Positions 43,230 through 55,939 are shown, numbered from the stretch's first letter. The stretch: DNA of 64,000 bases from Paramarasmius palmivorus (GCA_037176845.1 JAYKXP010000012.1:62001-126000); one strand, 5' to 3'. Numbers and translations: made by a program. Notes: a model not told the origin generated them from the letters alone.

Positions 43230-44892
43230 TTAATGACCGATGGAAGCACCTCTCACCAAATCCTCTGGCTTATTGGCTAGGATATCTTCTATCTTCTTCA
43301 GGACTTCGGGCGTCAGCTTAGGAATGACGTCGATTGCCTTCAAGTTCTCTAAGACCTGCTCAGGCTTTGTTGCTCCAAGGATGACCGTGGATGTGTTCGT
43401 GTTCTTCGCGACCCAGGCTAAGGCGAGGCATGCAGGTGTCGTTTGCAGTTCTGATGGGAATGTGCGACACATTTAGTCGAAAGAAGACGCCTGAAAAGAG
43501 GGACTTACCTTCTTGAGCTAATTTCGTGAGCTCTTTAACCTTTCTAATTTTTTCTTGTCCCTCAGTTGAGGTCAGTCCCTTGATAGTATCAGAAAAGAAC
43601 GTCTTCTCGACATCGAAACGAGAGCCAGAGGGGATCCCATCGTTATACTACATGCAACGTCAGTGAAAACGCACAAATCACTCGGAAACGACCACCTTTC
43701 CGGTCAGCAAACCGCTGGCAAGCGCAGACCAGACCGTGGTACCAAGTCCATATTTCTTGTACAAAGGCCTGGCAGCAATAACAGTAATGAGATCAAAAAT
43801 GGACCATCGTAGCAGATTTCTTACGCGTATTCTTTTTCGGGACGCTCACGGTGGAACATACTAATGAGAGTTGATCAGCTCCGCCTGTCGGGCATGAAGA
43901 TATCCGTTACCCACTGATGTTGGCATTGCTCTGCGATTGGGCCTTGAAGGCCTAGCTTGGCCGCGATGTCTGGTGGAAGATTACCATCAATGGCATGCAA
44001 TTTGGCCGGAGCCCAGTTCACGCACGGAATGCCTCTTCAATTTGCTGAGCTGTCCACTCTGACGTTGCCCAATAGAACGCCTGGCCGCACGTGTAAGGGT
44101 TGAGATATTTATGGAGAGGAGGACTTCCACGTACCCAGCCTTTATCAATGACATAGTTGAAAGCCCGGACAATCTCTTCCATGGGAACTGCAACACTATT
44201 TCAGAGCCTCGCTCCTCGGCAGAACATTGAAGCAAATGCACCATTCACATCACATCGATGAGCGAATATTACATCTACATAATCCAATTGAAGACGGGCA
44301 AGTGATTCTTGAGTGCCTTCGATGATACTTTGGAACCATTCTCAGAGCCGAAATAGAGAGGATGTTGTAAACAAGACACTCACTGCTTCCTCGACAAGCC
44401 ACCTGCATTGGGTCCAGATCGCACGCCCCAGAATAGCTTTGTCGTGATGACGAGGTCGGAACGACGGAGGCCCAGTTCCTTGATCACGCGGCCCCTGTGG
44501 ATAAGGACGTTTATCATGATGAAATATCATCGATAACGACTGGACCGACATCTCTTTCTCTGACTCGCCCTTGTTGTAGGCTTCAGCAGTATCGAACATG
44601 TTTATCCCGTTTTCGAAGGCTGTCTTGATGATTTCCTAGAGTAGAGAGATTAGTTACGGTGGACCTACGACAAAGTATATTCACTCACTTTGCAGGGGTC
44701 TCCATTGACACTTTTCCCATATGTGAGCCCTATGTATGTTGTGGATACAATGACAATCAAAGCGTAAAGAATTGACTACGCACATCCACCCAAAGAAAAG
44801 ACAGGCACGCGCAGTCCGCTAGGTCCAAGTCGTCGGAAAGGCATGTTCTTGGGGTCATACTCCATTTTGACGTCGGCTTCGTTCGTGGCCAT
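43230..44892 (-). CDS. aldo-keto reductase (Kv-beta-like family)
   Basis: NADPH-dependent (beta/alpha)8-barrel reductase or alcohol dehydrogenase. The deduced protein has [43 protein letters not shown] (catalytic Asp and Tyr), then [11 protein letters not shown] (active-site Lys), [13 protein letters not shown] (His), [37 protein letters not shown] and [19 protein letters not shown]. The C-terminal cofactor motif is [17 protein letters not shown]. These are the signatures of the AKR branch related to potassium-channel beta subunits and yeast aryl-alcohol dehydrogenases. About eight or nine short introns. Start [12 protein letters not shown]; a TATA box lies 40 bp upstream. Cytosolic. Confidence 0.88.
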
Positions 44893-44930
44893 TGTGGTTT
44901 ACAGAGAAGAAACAATCTTGACGCGTTCAC

Positions 44931-44938
44931 TATTTATA
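44931..44938 (-). promoter_or_regulatory. TATA box of the aldo-keto reductase gene
   Basis: TATAAATA on the minus strand, about 40 bp upstream of the ATG at 44892. Confidence 0.6.
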
Positions 44939-45241
44939 CCACAGACCGTGTAACCGGTAAATTCTGATGACGAAGTTATCCAGTCAGGCGTTCCGGAGAA
45001 AAGAGCCTTCGGGGTTCGGGATCGGGCAAATTGCAATCACGTTTAGTTCTAGAAGCTTCATTGCCGTTACAATTTAATCCCTACGTTCAAAAAAAGGGCC
45101 AGAGCGCTACGTCTTCGAACTTGTTTATGCTTTGACCACATTCGTTCACCACTTGTATTTGTATTCTTCTCAGCTTACAATCTCCTAGATACCAGTCAGC
45201 CATCCATCCAACGGTGCCGGAAAAACGAACCGTAACAAGGC
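44939..45241. other. short intergenic region
   Basis: 303 bp upstream of the aldo-keto reductase and downstream of glutaredoxin. Nothing recognised beyond untranslated sequence. Confidence 0.5.
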
Positions 45242-45760
45242 TCACGCAGAGGCTTTGATCAGCTTTACCAGTTCCCCTTCCCTGTTCAACGCCTGCACGG
45301 CATCATTACCTGGAATGAAAAATTGCTCAGCACCTCCACTTGAGAGGGGATGTCGATGGGCACTTACCACCAATGTGATTTTGGTCTGTTAACCCTTTTA
45401 GTTAGGTAACGACAGATATATCTAGGACACGCACTGATGTAAATATTAGGTACCGTCCTTTGACCTGACTTTTCTTGAAGATAGGCTTGCATATCTATGC
45501 CTTCGTTCATTTCATCCAGTCTATACACTCAGTCGTCAGTGTCTTGTAGTCAAGGTATCTTGTACACAGTACTCGAATATTTTCACATCCTCGTCTGGAA
45601 AAGCTGAACCAAAGAGTGTTTTAGCAGCATCGCAGTAAGGGCACCAGCTCTTCGAGAAGATAACGATCTTATGATCCTTGATCGCGTTCTTAGCAGCCCG
45701 TGAGCATAATAAAAGCGGACGAAGAGAATACATACCTCGACAATCTCTTTAGCAGCCATA
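45242..45760 (-). CDS. dithiol glutaredoxin (CPYC)
   Basis: Small GSH-dependent oxidoreductase of about 105 residues. It reduces protein and mixed disulfides and is kept reduced by glutathione and glutathione reductase. Exon 1 encodes MAAKEIVE. The next encodes [22 protein letters not shown] with the CPYC active site. Then come [35 protein letters not shown] (cis-Pro TVP and the GG that binds glutathione) and a C-terminal helix ending LIKASA. One exon is only 18 nt (45368-45385). The junction before LDEMNEG is not fully certain. The frame is open upstream of the ATG at 45760 but without an ATG, so I see no targeting presequence; cytosolic form likely. Confidence 0.88.
45368..45385 (-). other. 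18-nt micro-exon in the glutaredoxin gene
   Basis: ACCAAAATCACATTGGTG between an ACAG acceptor and a GTAAGT donor. It supplies NQNHIG of the conserved VPNIYINQNHIGG. Confidence 0.75.
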
Positions 45761-47804
45761 AGGAGAAGCTGGTGGGTGGAATACGACGAGGGACCTGCAG
45801 TTGGCGAAGACAGCTTGACAAGTTGAACGAGGAGAAGAAGGCCGTAAAGTTGCCATGAAGCCTCTAATGGCAGTGCGTGAGAGGATCTGGCTCTCCGGCC
45901 GCAAATGCCGAACCCTAACCAGGGAGTCAATGTTGACCAGGATGACGAGCCCTTCTTTCCCTTTCCTCTGATTTTGGTTCTCGGGGGTCACCAGATTGGG
46001 GACATGGCGGTGAGTTTCGCTAATATCATCAAGATTCTTATTGATAATCCTCACACGGAGCTCAGCTCAATATGTTCATGAAAACGAGTTGTCTACATTC
46101 TCGAGGTCGCCTTTATCGCTCGTAAATACTAGCTACAAGCACCAGAAGGCCCGGCGCAGAAGATGGGGGAATCCGCGGGGACTTTCGTAGGCCGATGCGG
46201 GGACCAGGAAGGACCAATCGACGACAATATTCACCACACTTGCGTCGCCTGCTCCTGGGGGGGATAAACGAGACCTTTATCAGTATGACCAAATGGGCCA
46301 GCCCAACATATTGGACCCACATTGACCCTTGCGGAGAATTGCCGTCGCTACAGGAGTATGTAGCCATAAAACTCAGGAGATTTAGGGAGTTCCTTCCTTA
46401 CATCTGTAAGCTACTCCATCACTCTATCATGTCCCGCTGTATTGATCTTTATGGTTTCTGCCAAAAGCCATTCAAATCGGATCTCGTCCTGATAGAGAGC
46501 TCTTGGAATTCATGTTTTATCTTTCCACAAACCGCTATAATCGCTCGTTTCACTCATACAAGCAGAGACGTATCCGATGTCACCGATACATTCCCACCAG
46601 TGGTAAGTACGCTTTTCGCTTAAATTCGCCAGACGGTCATCTCACAGTTGGAACGCTATCAGTGTCACTAGGTATAATTCGGCTCGCCATCTCGCCTTCA
46701 GGGGCGTTTCTGTCTTGACGGCCGCTGATTCCGCTTGTGGTAGGCACCTCAGCTTTGACTTCCATCACACTTCTCACAAACCTTTTCGCTCCAGAAATAT
46801 GTCCGGATACGCCTAGCCGTCGAGCTGAACGCTTCTTTCGACACAATTCAGAAGGCTCATGGTTAGAACTCGACTCGTGTTCAGCGTGGCACTCGTGGTG
46901 TTTATCTAGGGCCTCATCTCCTGTGCCAAAGCAAGGTACTGTACCTCAATATATGGACTATATGTAAGTGCATTTAATTGCCGATGCTGCTTCCGTTAAC
47001 CTCTTGATTGATGGATTATGTTGTGTCTAGCCCAAGCCAAGGGCTATAGCCGGCTGGAATACAGACTTCTGGCATCACGCGACGATCGTGGACTACCTGT
47101 GCGGAGCAAGGCATACGCACTGTGCGCAATAACGTGGCACGTCAGCTCCTTGGGCCCTGCTGTTGGTGGTATTTGTTCCAGTTCTAGGTCAACGATGGAT
47201 CATGCTCATCGTTCGTCAATAGAAGCCACATTCCAGGGGTGTGCTTGACTAGGTGTCATTTGTTGCTGTAATCTGTCGTCGTCCGACATTTGCAATTGGA
47301 CTAGTAGATATCGCCGTTGTACTATTCCTTATGTGTGTTTCTCATGCGCAGGGAGCGCCCACAACGACCAACTCCTTCGGTGAGACCTGCGTAATTCTGC
47401 GTTTGATATAACCATACTAAGTCAAGACTATGTTTAGATGTGTCGAAATGCAATGGAGACGTTGGAATCCGACGCACGGCACAAGTCATAGAAACTAGCA
47501 CCTGTTTCGGAATGTCGGCAGGCACTCGGTTACAGGTCACTACAGTCAAGCCTTGGAGATGTCGCTATTTTTCGCTTCCTATCAGCAAAAACTGAGGGAA
47601 CGTAGGAGGTGTGTCCCAAATTATATATTAGGATTGACAAGGAATTGAGATTCAGAATGCGGACAGCTATTCTAATTCCAGAAAGCGGCAGCTGGGAAAT
47701 AGCGTACCTCTGGCTAACGAACCCTTGTTACGTATCCGCATCACGATCAGTCCACGTCGGGTCGAGAGTTCGGCAGAAAATCTTCGTCTCCTCTCACGGT
47801 TTTC
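45761..47804. other. intergenic region
   Basis: 2 kb between divergent genes (glutaredoxin minus, GMC oxidoreductase plus). Frames of up to 142 codons occur on both strands, but none has motifs or coherent splicing. Possibly decayed coding DNA; nothing can be supported. Confidence 0.45.
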
Positions 47805-47812
47805 TATATAAG
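47805..47812 (+). promoter_or_regulatory. TATA box of the GMC oxidoreductase gene
   Basis: TATATAAG located 74 bp upstream of the ATG at 47886. Confidence 0.55.
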
Positions 47813-47885
47813 CATCGGATCGCGGAACGACACCAGGCGTTGAACAACCTCCAAGTACACCCCTCCTACAACACGTGGACGCACC

Positions 47886-50405
47886 ATGTACTCGAGGTCT
47901 ACTTGGTTTACCCTGACGCTATCCGTGGCCTCAACGTGCTTAGGTGCTATCTTCCACGACCTCGATTCTGTTCCAAATGACACTTATGACTTCATTGTCG
48001 CTGGAGGTACGTGTGGCAGACTATTATCATGGACGTTGTACTGATGTGGTGGTGTAGGTGGTACTGCGGGGTTAGTAGTGGCCAATAGGCTGAGCGAGAA
48101 CCCGAAGGTGTCGGTGCTTGTGATCGAAGCTGGTCCATCGTACGTGCTTCTCCAACCGGAGTCTAGGCGAAGCTCACCGACATCATTTTCAACAGGCATG
48201 AAGGAGTGCTCAATATCGAAGTACCCTTCTATTGTACACGTGCATCGCCACGTACCCCGTATGATTGGAACTACACGTACGCTTCGTACCCCTTCCTGAA
48301 AACACCAGAGAAGTTTATGCGTTCAATATATATAGAACTGCTCCCCAAGAGATGCTCAATGGGAGATCGCTAGATTATAACAGGGGCCATGTTCTTGGTG
48401 GAAGTAGCAGTACAAGTGAGCGCTTCATCATTGTCCCTACGGACATTAGCTAATTACTATCGGAAGACTTCATGATCTATACACGAGGCTCATCGGAAGA
48501 CTATGATCGTATCGCTGCGGTAACAGGCGATCCTGGCTGGGCGTGGAACAATCTACAGCCGTTTATCTTCAGGGTATGCTAGCACATCTATCTTGCGTCT
48601 CATAGGCTGAAATCTGTATATATAGAATGAAATCGTCACTCCACCCGCAGTATGTTTGCTCTAGTACTTTTTGTTGATCTCACAATTGAACACTTGTTTT
48701 AGGATGGTCATGATACCTCTCACCAGTATGATCCTAGGTTCCATGGCACTAAGGGCATTAACCCTGTCAGCCTTCCGGGTTACCCGACTCCCATGGACAA
48801 CAGAATCATCGCAGCCACTCAAGAACTATCAGATGAATTCCCTTTCAACCTGGACTATAACAGTGGTTATCAGCTTGGTGTTGGTACGTGGGAGTTCAGT
48901 CTTTCATGAAGTGTTAGTTCACGCAAACACAGGCTGGGGTATCGCAACTATTTTCAATGGAGAAAGGAGTAGCTCAGCAACGTCATACCTTGGGCCCAAG
49001 TATTCGAATCGTACAAATCTCGACGTCGTCCTCAACACCAGAGTGACGCGTATCTTGCCCAAAAAGAAGGCGGCATCCGCAAATGTAGCAAAACGAGTGG
49101 TCAGCCGCAGCGACAACAAGAAGCGTAAACTTGTGATTAACGGAATTGAAGCGGCCAAGACCGCTGATGGTGAGCTTGGTTAAGTGACTAGTAATTCTGC
49201 GATTTCTTTACATAATCATTCGACTGCAGGTCCAAGGAAACGATTTACCGCAAGAAAAGAGGTCATACTTTCTGCTGGGGCGGTCGGAAGCCCACAGATT
49301 CTGTTGAACTCTGGAATCGGGGATGCTGAGACGCTTGAGCAACTCGGGATCTCGACGATGCTCGATAATCCTTCCGTTGGACAAAATCTCAGCGATCACC
49401 CTGTTCTTGGTACAGAAACCTTGCCAATGATCCTACTCCCACTAACAATTGGTTCGAAACAGGCAACTCGTGGTTCGTTAACGAAACCGACACCTGGGAA
49501 CGTCTTACTCGGAACGCCACCTACGCCGCGGAAGCCATGGAGCTTTGGGAAACGGAACGTCAAGGCCCTCTCGTGAACACCGTCACTACGCAGCTAGGTA
49601 ATGATCGTTGAAGTTTGATGAAGCTTATATACTGAACGAGTACTCAGGCTGGCATAGAATCCCGGACAACTCCTCCATTTTTGAGACACATGAAGATCCT
49701 GCCGCTGGCCCGGAAACTGCACATTACGAACTAGTCTTCGCGGTCAGTGCTTAGCCTTTCCAGCGCGTATGACGACCAACCTTTCGATTTTCTCAGAATG
49801 GTTTACGAGGCACACCACCGCCGGAAGGTAATTTCATGACCGTGACCACTGCCCTTGTCTCCCCAGCTTCTCGTGCGTATATACAGCCTGTGTGCTTTAC
49901 TTGATGCTAAACGAAGCCCCAGGTGGTTCCGTGACGCTGCGTTCAAGTGATCCCTTCGATGCCCCGATTATCGACCCCAACTTCCTCGCTTCAGAATTCG
50001 ACATGTTTGTTATGCGATATGCTATCCACGCCGCAAGACGTTTCGTCGCTGCTCACGCTTTTGACGGTTATATCTTGCGCCCGTTATTCAACTCTACGAC
50101 CGACGAAGAAATCGATGAAATGATTCGGAATACTACACGCACAATCTACCATCCCGTCGGAACACTATCGATGTCGGCGAAGAGTGACAACTGGGGTGTT
50201 GTCGACCCAGATCTGAGTGTGAAGGGTGTTGAGGGCCTGAGAGTCATTGACGCCTCTGTCTTCGTGAGTCTTCCAGTGTGACGCTCAGAATGTCATCGCT
50301 AACGACTATTCGTAGCCCCATATACCTGCTGCCCACACTCAGGTCCCCGTGTACATTATTGCAGAGAGAGGGTCGGATCTCATCAAACAGTCGTGGAACC
50401 TGTAA
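47886..50405 (+). CDS. secreted GMC oxidoreductase (aryl-alcohol-oxidase-like)
   Basis: FAD enzyme of the glucose-methanol-choline family. Secreted members oxidise alcohols and generate H2O2 for lignocellulose decay. Signal peptide ([20 protein letters not shown]) precedes [19 protein letters not shown] (ADP-binding loop split by intron 1), [74 protein letters not shown] (catalytic His) and [20 protein letters not shown] (second His), ending IKQSWNL. About a dozen introns. An apparent frameshift near 49408 is explained by a 53-nt intron with a CTAAC branch site. All exons join in frame. Substrate not predictable; aryl-alcohol oxidase or alcohol-oxidase-like enzyme most likely. Confidence 0.88.
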
Positions 50406-51182
50406 CCACGGCCCACGCCCTTGGCATCATCGCAAGTTCTTGTACAGAATTCGAAAGAATAATGCACGTTCACATCGAATACAAATCTTCCTGTAACCTT
50501 TGCCATACGAATGAATTCGAAACCTGCCTTCGATTGTTACGACCTATACAGTTGTCTACGCCTTAGTACCCTGCAATCATGTGGTTTCAAAGCATTCGAC
50601 AACCAGGCGAATCGAGTACCTTACGACTTACGGGAAGGCGGCGAAACTGACGGGAACCTGTGGGAATCGTTTCCCCGCGAGATCCAGAGAAGGATTGCTA
50701 GCAGAGTAGATTCCGGATGTAGATCTAGGAGGCGAATTTGGTGCCGTCAATCATCCAAGCATTTCAACTCAGGTCACGGCTGGATGTGTATGACGGATGC
50801 GTGGACAGGCTCTCGTGACAGACTTAGCTTCCAAAAACCTCGAGCCTCTCCATCCATGGCTTGTGACTGTCATTTATCTACGTTTGGCCATTGGCACTGG
50901 TAGAATAGCTGCCTGTTCAAACGTGATGCTGTAATGGCTTCTTGTCGTGGAAACCGACAGCCAACCGACATCAGGTCTGCCACACGATCCGGATTTGGCG
51001 GGGGAGACATGTCAAAGGACTCAATTCATTGTGTCTTCTCCGTTGCGAGATCAAATCCTGTGTCGTAACCCGCCGAAGTGAATAGAAGTGACGTTGATCA
51101 CCCTGTGTTGGAGGGTTATAATATGGAGCATGCGTTATAATTGGGAGCCGAAATCCCTCCCGTGTCGAGCAGTACACTCGAC
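50406..51182. other. intergenic region
   Basis: 777 bp between two plus-strand genes. A 130-codon frame (50511-50903) has no motif. It should hold the terminator of the GMC gene and the promoter of the membrane protein gene. Confidence 0.45.
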
Positions 51183-52757
51183 ATGGCTCCTGTAGATGGT
51201 ATACCCTCGGATGTCGATCGCATGTGAGTCCTCTCAAAATGTGCGGTCCTCTGAAACTTAAAGCTTCTCTTTCATCAGAGCTGGACCTTTGGTATCTATT
51301 TATCTCGAGCGTCTTCGGCCGAAACGGAGCTGATATGGAAGTAGATTATCACATTTATGCTGGGGAGCATTCTTTACGGTGTTTCCGTACTGCAAGTCTG
51401 TAAGCGTTCTTTCATAATCATTGAGGAGCCTCGCTATTCACTAATTCTCGCAGACATCTATTACATGTCTTTCCCAAACGACAGGAACCTTGTCAAAGCT
51501 CTGGTCTATACTGTCTTCTTTCTCGACACCACCCAAACGATCATATTCTTCCGCGATGCTTTTGTGATATTTGCCTCAGGGTTTGGAGACATGAATAATC
51601 TTCGGGCGGCGCATCTATCGGGGTTTAGTGTCCCCATACTCACTGGGTTGGGTATGTCTTTCGCGTTCCTTGAGATGCTCTCGCTAATGTCCACCTCAGT
51701 CAGTATCCTTGTACAAGGATTCTACTCATACCAAATACGTGTGATATCGCGCGCATGGATCCTTCCTGGTGTCATCTTTGCTGTAAGTCAACTGATACTT
51801 TCTTGCACAAACAAAAGCTGAAGCGATGGGCATTCCTACAGATTGCTCTCACTCAGTTCATAGCATCAATCTATGAGGGTGTTCTCATCTTTCAGATCAA
51901 TAACTCTGCTGTTCTTCAAGCTCGAACACTCATCCCATGTACAGTAAGTCCTCATTTCCTTATTTCTAATCATGATGGTGATTCAAACATTCAATCAGAT
52001 CTGGCTCGCTGGTTCGGCTCTGTGCGATACTCTCATCGCTGTCGTGATGACCATCTACGTATGTCGGCCATCATCCTCTGTCGTTCACGGGACTGAGCTA
52101 TTCTTGTATAGCTAATAAAGGCGAGCTCAGGCCTAAAAGGCAATCCTCTTATTCGCCGTCTCGTTCGTCTCGTCATCGAAACCGGTTCACTAACAGGTAA
52201 TTTTCGCCTTGCGACTCTAGTCATGCCATTTTGCTCATCATCCTTCCTTCTACTTCAGCCGCCGTCGCAATAGTGGACTGCGTTCTCTTCATCGTGGTCC
52301 AAAAATACCCCTTCCACATGATCCCTTCCCGCTGTCTCGCTAAGCTGTACGCCAACACCCTCATGGTCATCCTGAACAGCAGGATTCGCATACACGGGAG
52401 CCGTGACGAAGCGAAATTGAACCCTGGTCGAATGTATAGTGGCTGGAGCCAGAGCGTGGACATTCGCTTCAAACACTCTACAAGATCAAGCACGAGTGGA
52501 GCTGGGAGTGCGCAGAACCTGAGTGTGCCCGTGGGCAGATCTTCGAGAAGTATCAATCTTACCGCAAGTCAGGATGCGAATGATGGAAGAGAAGGTTATT
52601 CCAAGTTTGTCGAGCTGAAAGATCTGAATGTGAGTTTCCTTTCCCAAACTACATTGGACAACTCCTGACTTTATGTGGGGATATCCAGAGCACCAGGGAC
52701 GGAGACATTGAGATACCCGCCAAATTACACCATCGAACGCTTCATGAAAACAGCTAA
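51183..52757 (+). CDS. DUF6534-type multi-pass membrane protein
   Basis: Agaricomycete-specific integral membrane family of unknown function. Exon 1 (MAPVDGIPSDVDR) is followed by IAGPLIITFMLGSILYGVSV (helix 1), LVKALVYTVFFLDTTQTIIF (helix 2), FSVPILTGL (helix 3 region), VSILVQGFYSYQIRVISRAW with PGVIFA, IALTQFIASIYEGVLIFQI, IWLAGSALCDTLIAVVMTIY and SLTAAVAIVDCVLFIVVQKY. That makes about seven helices, then MVILNSRIRIHG, a signature-like segment near the end of the family's membrane core. The cytosolic tail is Ser-rich and basic, ending HHRTLHENS. Roughly eight short introns. The first intron removes the sequence that otherwise gives a stop before helix 1. Possible sensor or transporter, unproven. 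Confidence 0.8.
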
Positions 52758-53650
52758 GGATATCGAAAAGATACCTCTTGTATGCCCTGTGCTCGTTATT
52801 AACACCGAGAGACGCTGTACGAGGATCACTCATGAACTATCATTGTTTAGAATACTCTGTTTGCTATCAGGCTATGCCATTATTCATGTATTCTACATCG
52901 AGCTATTGTCAAGTATACCATTGTATCAGTATTCAATCAATACATGCCACGGAATAATTCATACCCATGCCAATTCTTTCCTGGTTCCTGTAGTACAGGA
53001 TCCATAACTTCTTACGCCCTGCGGCTAGAGCAGAAACGTAGCCACATGAATGTACCTATCATTAGATTGTACCGGCCTATTGCTTGGACGTTTAGGCTCG
53101 AAAGGTTAGGGCCTCTTGGCACCAACAAGATACCGACTGGGAGTATACCATTCTTCGGTAAGTTGAGCAAACAGAACGTTCTGGCCAATTCTACCGACCT
53201 TTCGCAGCTCAACCTGAACCTGAACCTGGGCCTAGTGATGGCCGCACCCGCCAACCACATACAAAGGATATGGGAGTGGCGGGAAGCGCGGAATGTCCAG
53301 ATACTTTTGACACGAGCCTCGGGCCTGATTCAGAAAGCGTGAATGGGAGTGGCCGAGTGGCGCACCATCCTTGGCCTTCACGATGCCATAGGCGTGTGGG
53401 TCCAAAGGTGCGTCACTATTCAGAAACATGCGTGCGAAGCAGCCCGGAGTTGAGGAATCAAGTCGAGTATTCGGGATCGGTCCCGTCACCGAAGATGCCC
53501 ATTGCACACATGCTGGTCGAGATGCAATAAATAGGTCGACTACAATTAACCGGGAAGGAAGGCAGCAGCATAATACTGTACACTGAACAGTTAGAAGGCC
53601 CAAGGTAACATACATTCAGATCTTGCATCACGGCAGCGGGAACCCACTCC
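52758..53650. other. convergent intergenic region
   Basis: 893 bp between the 3' ends of the membrane protein gene (plus) and 2OG oxygenase A (minus). Short frames on both strands (up to 132 codons) lack motifs. Confidence 0.45.
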
Positions 53651-55051
53651 TCATGCTCTCCCTTGCTCGGTACCCCTGCTCGCAGCCCATGTCTCCGGTC
53701 CCTAGAACAACCATTCAATAAGTACGACATGAAGCATCAGGGTGTAAGCACAGTAACGGCATTCGTACCTTCCTGTTCTTGATCCTCTGGTTCCTGATCC
53801 TCCTCGTGAACCACTCATAGGAAGTAGCACCTCCAGTATCCAAGTTCTTCTTCTCCCAGTTCTTCTCCGCAGCTTCGGCGATGATGGGACTGAGTTCAGA
53901 GAGAGGCTTGAGGACTATGTCGTTGCCGGGACGAGTGAAGTAGACTTGAGACCAGCGGTCGAGTTTACGTTGAGCGCCCGGTGGTGGCCTGGAGAAAGTT
54001 CGGTTCACTTAGTGAAAGTTAAGGCGAAAAGGCAGGACGTACACCACGCGGTGGATGTTGGAGTGAAGGATACCTCCGCTGAGAACAGCAAGAGCATCTC
54101 CAATGTTGCAGATGGCGTGACCTGGAATAGGCTACAATGATATGTTAACTTGGGTCGTCGTCGAATGTATAGCGTCTGTACCTTGACCCACTGCCACTCT
54201 TCGACTCCCGGAGGCAAGACCTGTAAATAGACTACGTCAGCGTGGACGTCTGAGAGTCAGGAATGCCAGACAGACCTGCAGTCCGCCCAACCTGTTATGC
54301 AAAAAGCTCAGAGATCCAAAATCGGTATGAGCACCAATCGCCATTCGATCCGCGGGCAAACCAGCCGGGTTTTTGATAGTACGAGCTTCGCTCCCGGAAT
54401 AGTCTTCGATCTTGTGACGGGTGGCCAACTCACCAGGGGGTAAGCCTAGCTTATCGTTGAAGATATTGATGACAGTGGTGTTGATTTCGTTGGACTTCTT
54501 GACGAAGGGTACAATGGTGGTGTCCATACGTGCGTTGACGGTAGATGGGTAGGTGCGACGGGCTACGTTGGGCCAGGCAAAAGCATCATCTTTAGCGATG
54601 TTAATGAACTCGACGGTATCGAGCACACCGTAAGCGTCGACAGCGTTGGCTCCGGCAGCTTTGTATCTAAAGAACTGTGAACTTGGAAAATAGACAGAGA
54701 TGAAAAGCTGCCGCACCCGAATGAGGATCCCTCGTCGCCTTGTTCAAACTTTATCTTCTCCTCTAGTGGCAGCTTCATCGTCTCCTCTCCCATTTCAAAC
54801 ATTCCGTCAACCTCCTGTTCAACGCCGTGGTTTTTCAGGCTGTTGTATCACATATGCTGGTAATCAGTCTCCTTATTCGGCCGACTCGCTGGCGAAAAGA
54901 TAGCTTACTACCAGAATCCCAGCCCAGTAGCAGCTTCCCATAGCCTCTCGATTTCATCCTTGTCTCCTGCCGTCAATAACTGGTAATCAATCACCAACAA
55001 AGGGTGTGTTGGGATGTCGGTTGGGAACGGTGGTAGTTCTGGGACAGGCAT
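53651..55051 (-). CDS. 2OG-Fe(II) oxygenase A (isopenicillin-N-synthase-like)
   Basis: Non-haem iron dioxygenase using 2-oxoglutarate and O2 for hydroxylation, desaturation or ring formation. Length is about 350 residues. The N-terminal DIOX_N-like part reads PELPPFPTDIPTHPLLVIDY, ERLWEAATGLGFWYLKNHGV and MKLPLEEKIKFEQGD. The core has TYPSTVNARMDTTIVPFVKK, IGAHTDFGSLSFLHNRLGGL (HxD iron ligands), PIPGHAICNIGDALAVLSGG, ILHSNIHRVV (distal His) and RWSQVYFTRPG (2OG-binding Arg region). It ends GPETWAASRGTEQGRA. Start MPVPELPP is supported by the paralogue at 55940, with which it forms a divergent pair sharing exon structure. All parts look intact. Substrate unknown. Confidence 0.88.
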
Positions 55052-55876
55052 ATTCGATGACGATAGTCGAGCCGCTAGTAGCAATTTAAAGGCAAAGACG
55101 GGCCTGTCATCATAGGGTTCTTCGGGCGATGCTAGTCACAAGGTTCGGAATCTGGGAATGATCAGTCTAAAAATTCTTTTATTCTTTTTGTACTCACCTT
55201 CGCAACACCTTCGGAGGCAACAAGACCTCTTTCAGTGATCTAGTCGAGTAATCTTTGGACAATCATCTTTAATCTTGCCATAATGTATCGTGAACAGTCC
55301 TCGATGGCTTGAGGCGCAGCGGATGGTAGCGCGGATAAAAGGATAGATTCAGAAGCACCTATCGCCGCCCGTCTACCGCCCGGCTAACCGGTTTCCACGC
55401 AAAATCTAGGCGCCCAAGGGCCTACTCCCTCCATGCTCATCCACTCCCCGCAACTTTGAAGTGATTCTGAATGAAGGTATTGTACATCTTCAAAGACATG
55501 CTAAGTATTTATTGAACTAGATTCTTTGTAGCCTGGCAGTACACTTTGGAGCCGAACCGAGTTATCGCGGCATGGGGTCATGTTACACCTATGTAATTGG
55601 CTCAGCAAGCTTCTTTTATGTGCGTTCCCAACGGGCAAGGGATGGACGTCGACAGACTCGGTTTATCGAACAAGCGGAATTACCGTTTCGGGCGCTAGGT
55701 TCTCTGCTGGTCGGATTGTCTCTTCCTTCTCAGGGAAGAAGGCGATGAAACGTTCCCTCGAGTACCGGGATAGAGCTGAAGCGTCATACTTGAAGCAACG
55801 AGCAGCTAATCATGACCTCCCAAGTATGACTATGTTAGTGCGATGTCAAAGGGGGAGAGTGGGCTGGTACGTTGGC
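55052..55876. other. bidirectional promoter region between paired oxygenases
   Basis: Lies between the ATGs of the divergent 2OG oxygenase genes (889 bp in all, including the TATA box at 55877). On the minus side a weak TTTAAA lies about 35 bp before the ATG of copy A. The frame of copy B is open upstream to 55580, but comparison with copy A argues that this is not coding. Confidence 0.5.
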
Positions 55877-55883
55877 TATATAA
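55877..55883 (+). promoter_or_regulatory. TATA box of 2OG oxygenase B
   Basis: TATATAA, 57 bp upstream of the ATG at 55940. Confidence 0.6.
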
Positions 55884-55939
55884 CCTGCTTGGAGTTTCCA
55901 AGTCCCCTTCACTCATACACCGTTGAAGGCTCGAACAAC

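Noticed and set aside
42935..43321. 128-codon plus-strand frame
   Set aside because: It overlaps the 3' end of the aldo-keto reductase in antisense, has no motif and no conserved composition.
45761..45930. Mitochondrial presequence for glutaredoxin
   Set aside because: The upstream in-frame sequence has no ATG and the first ATG gives a complete glutaredoxin.
46195..46967. Frames of 76-142 codons between glutaredoxin and the GMC gene
   Set aside because: No domain, incompatible frames, and no splice sites that combine them into a longer protein.
49400..49580. Apparent frameshift in the GMC oxidoreductase after NLSDHPVLG
   Set aside because: A 53-nt intron (GTACAG donor, CTAAC branch site, ACAG acceptor) removes the out-of-frame stretch and joins HPVLG to [11 protein letters not shown], as in homologues. 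The 130-codon frame reading through it is not real past this point.
55580..55939. N-terminal extension of 2OG oxygenase B
   Set aside because: The frame is open, but the ATG at 55940 matches the start of the paralogue and a TATA box lies at 55877, inside the would-be extension.
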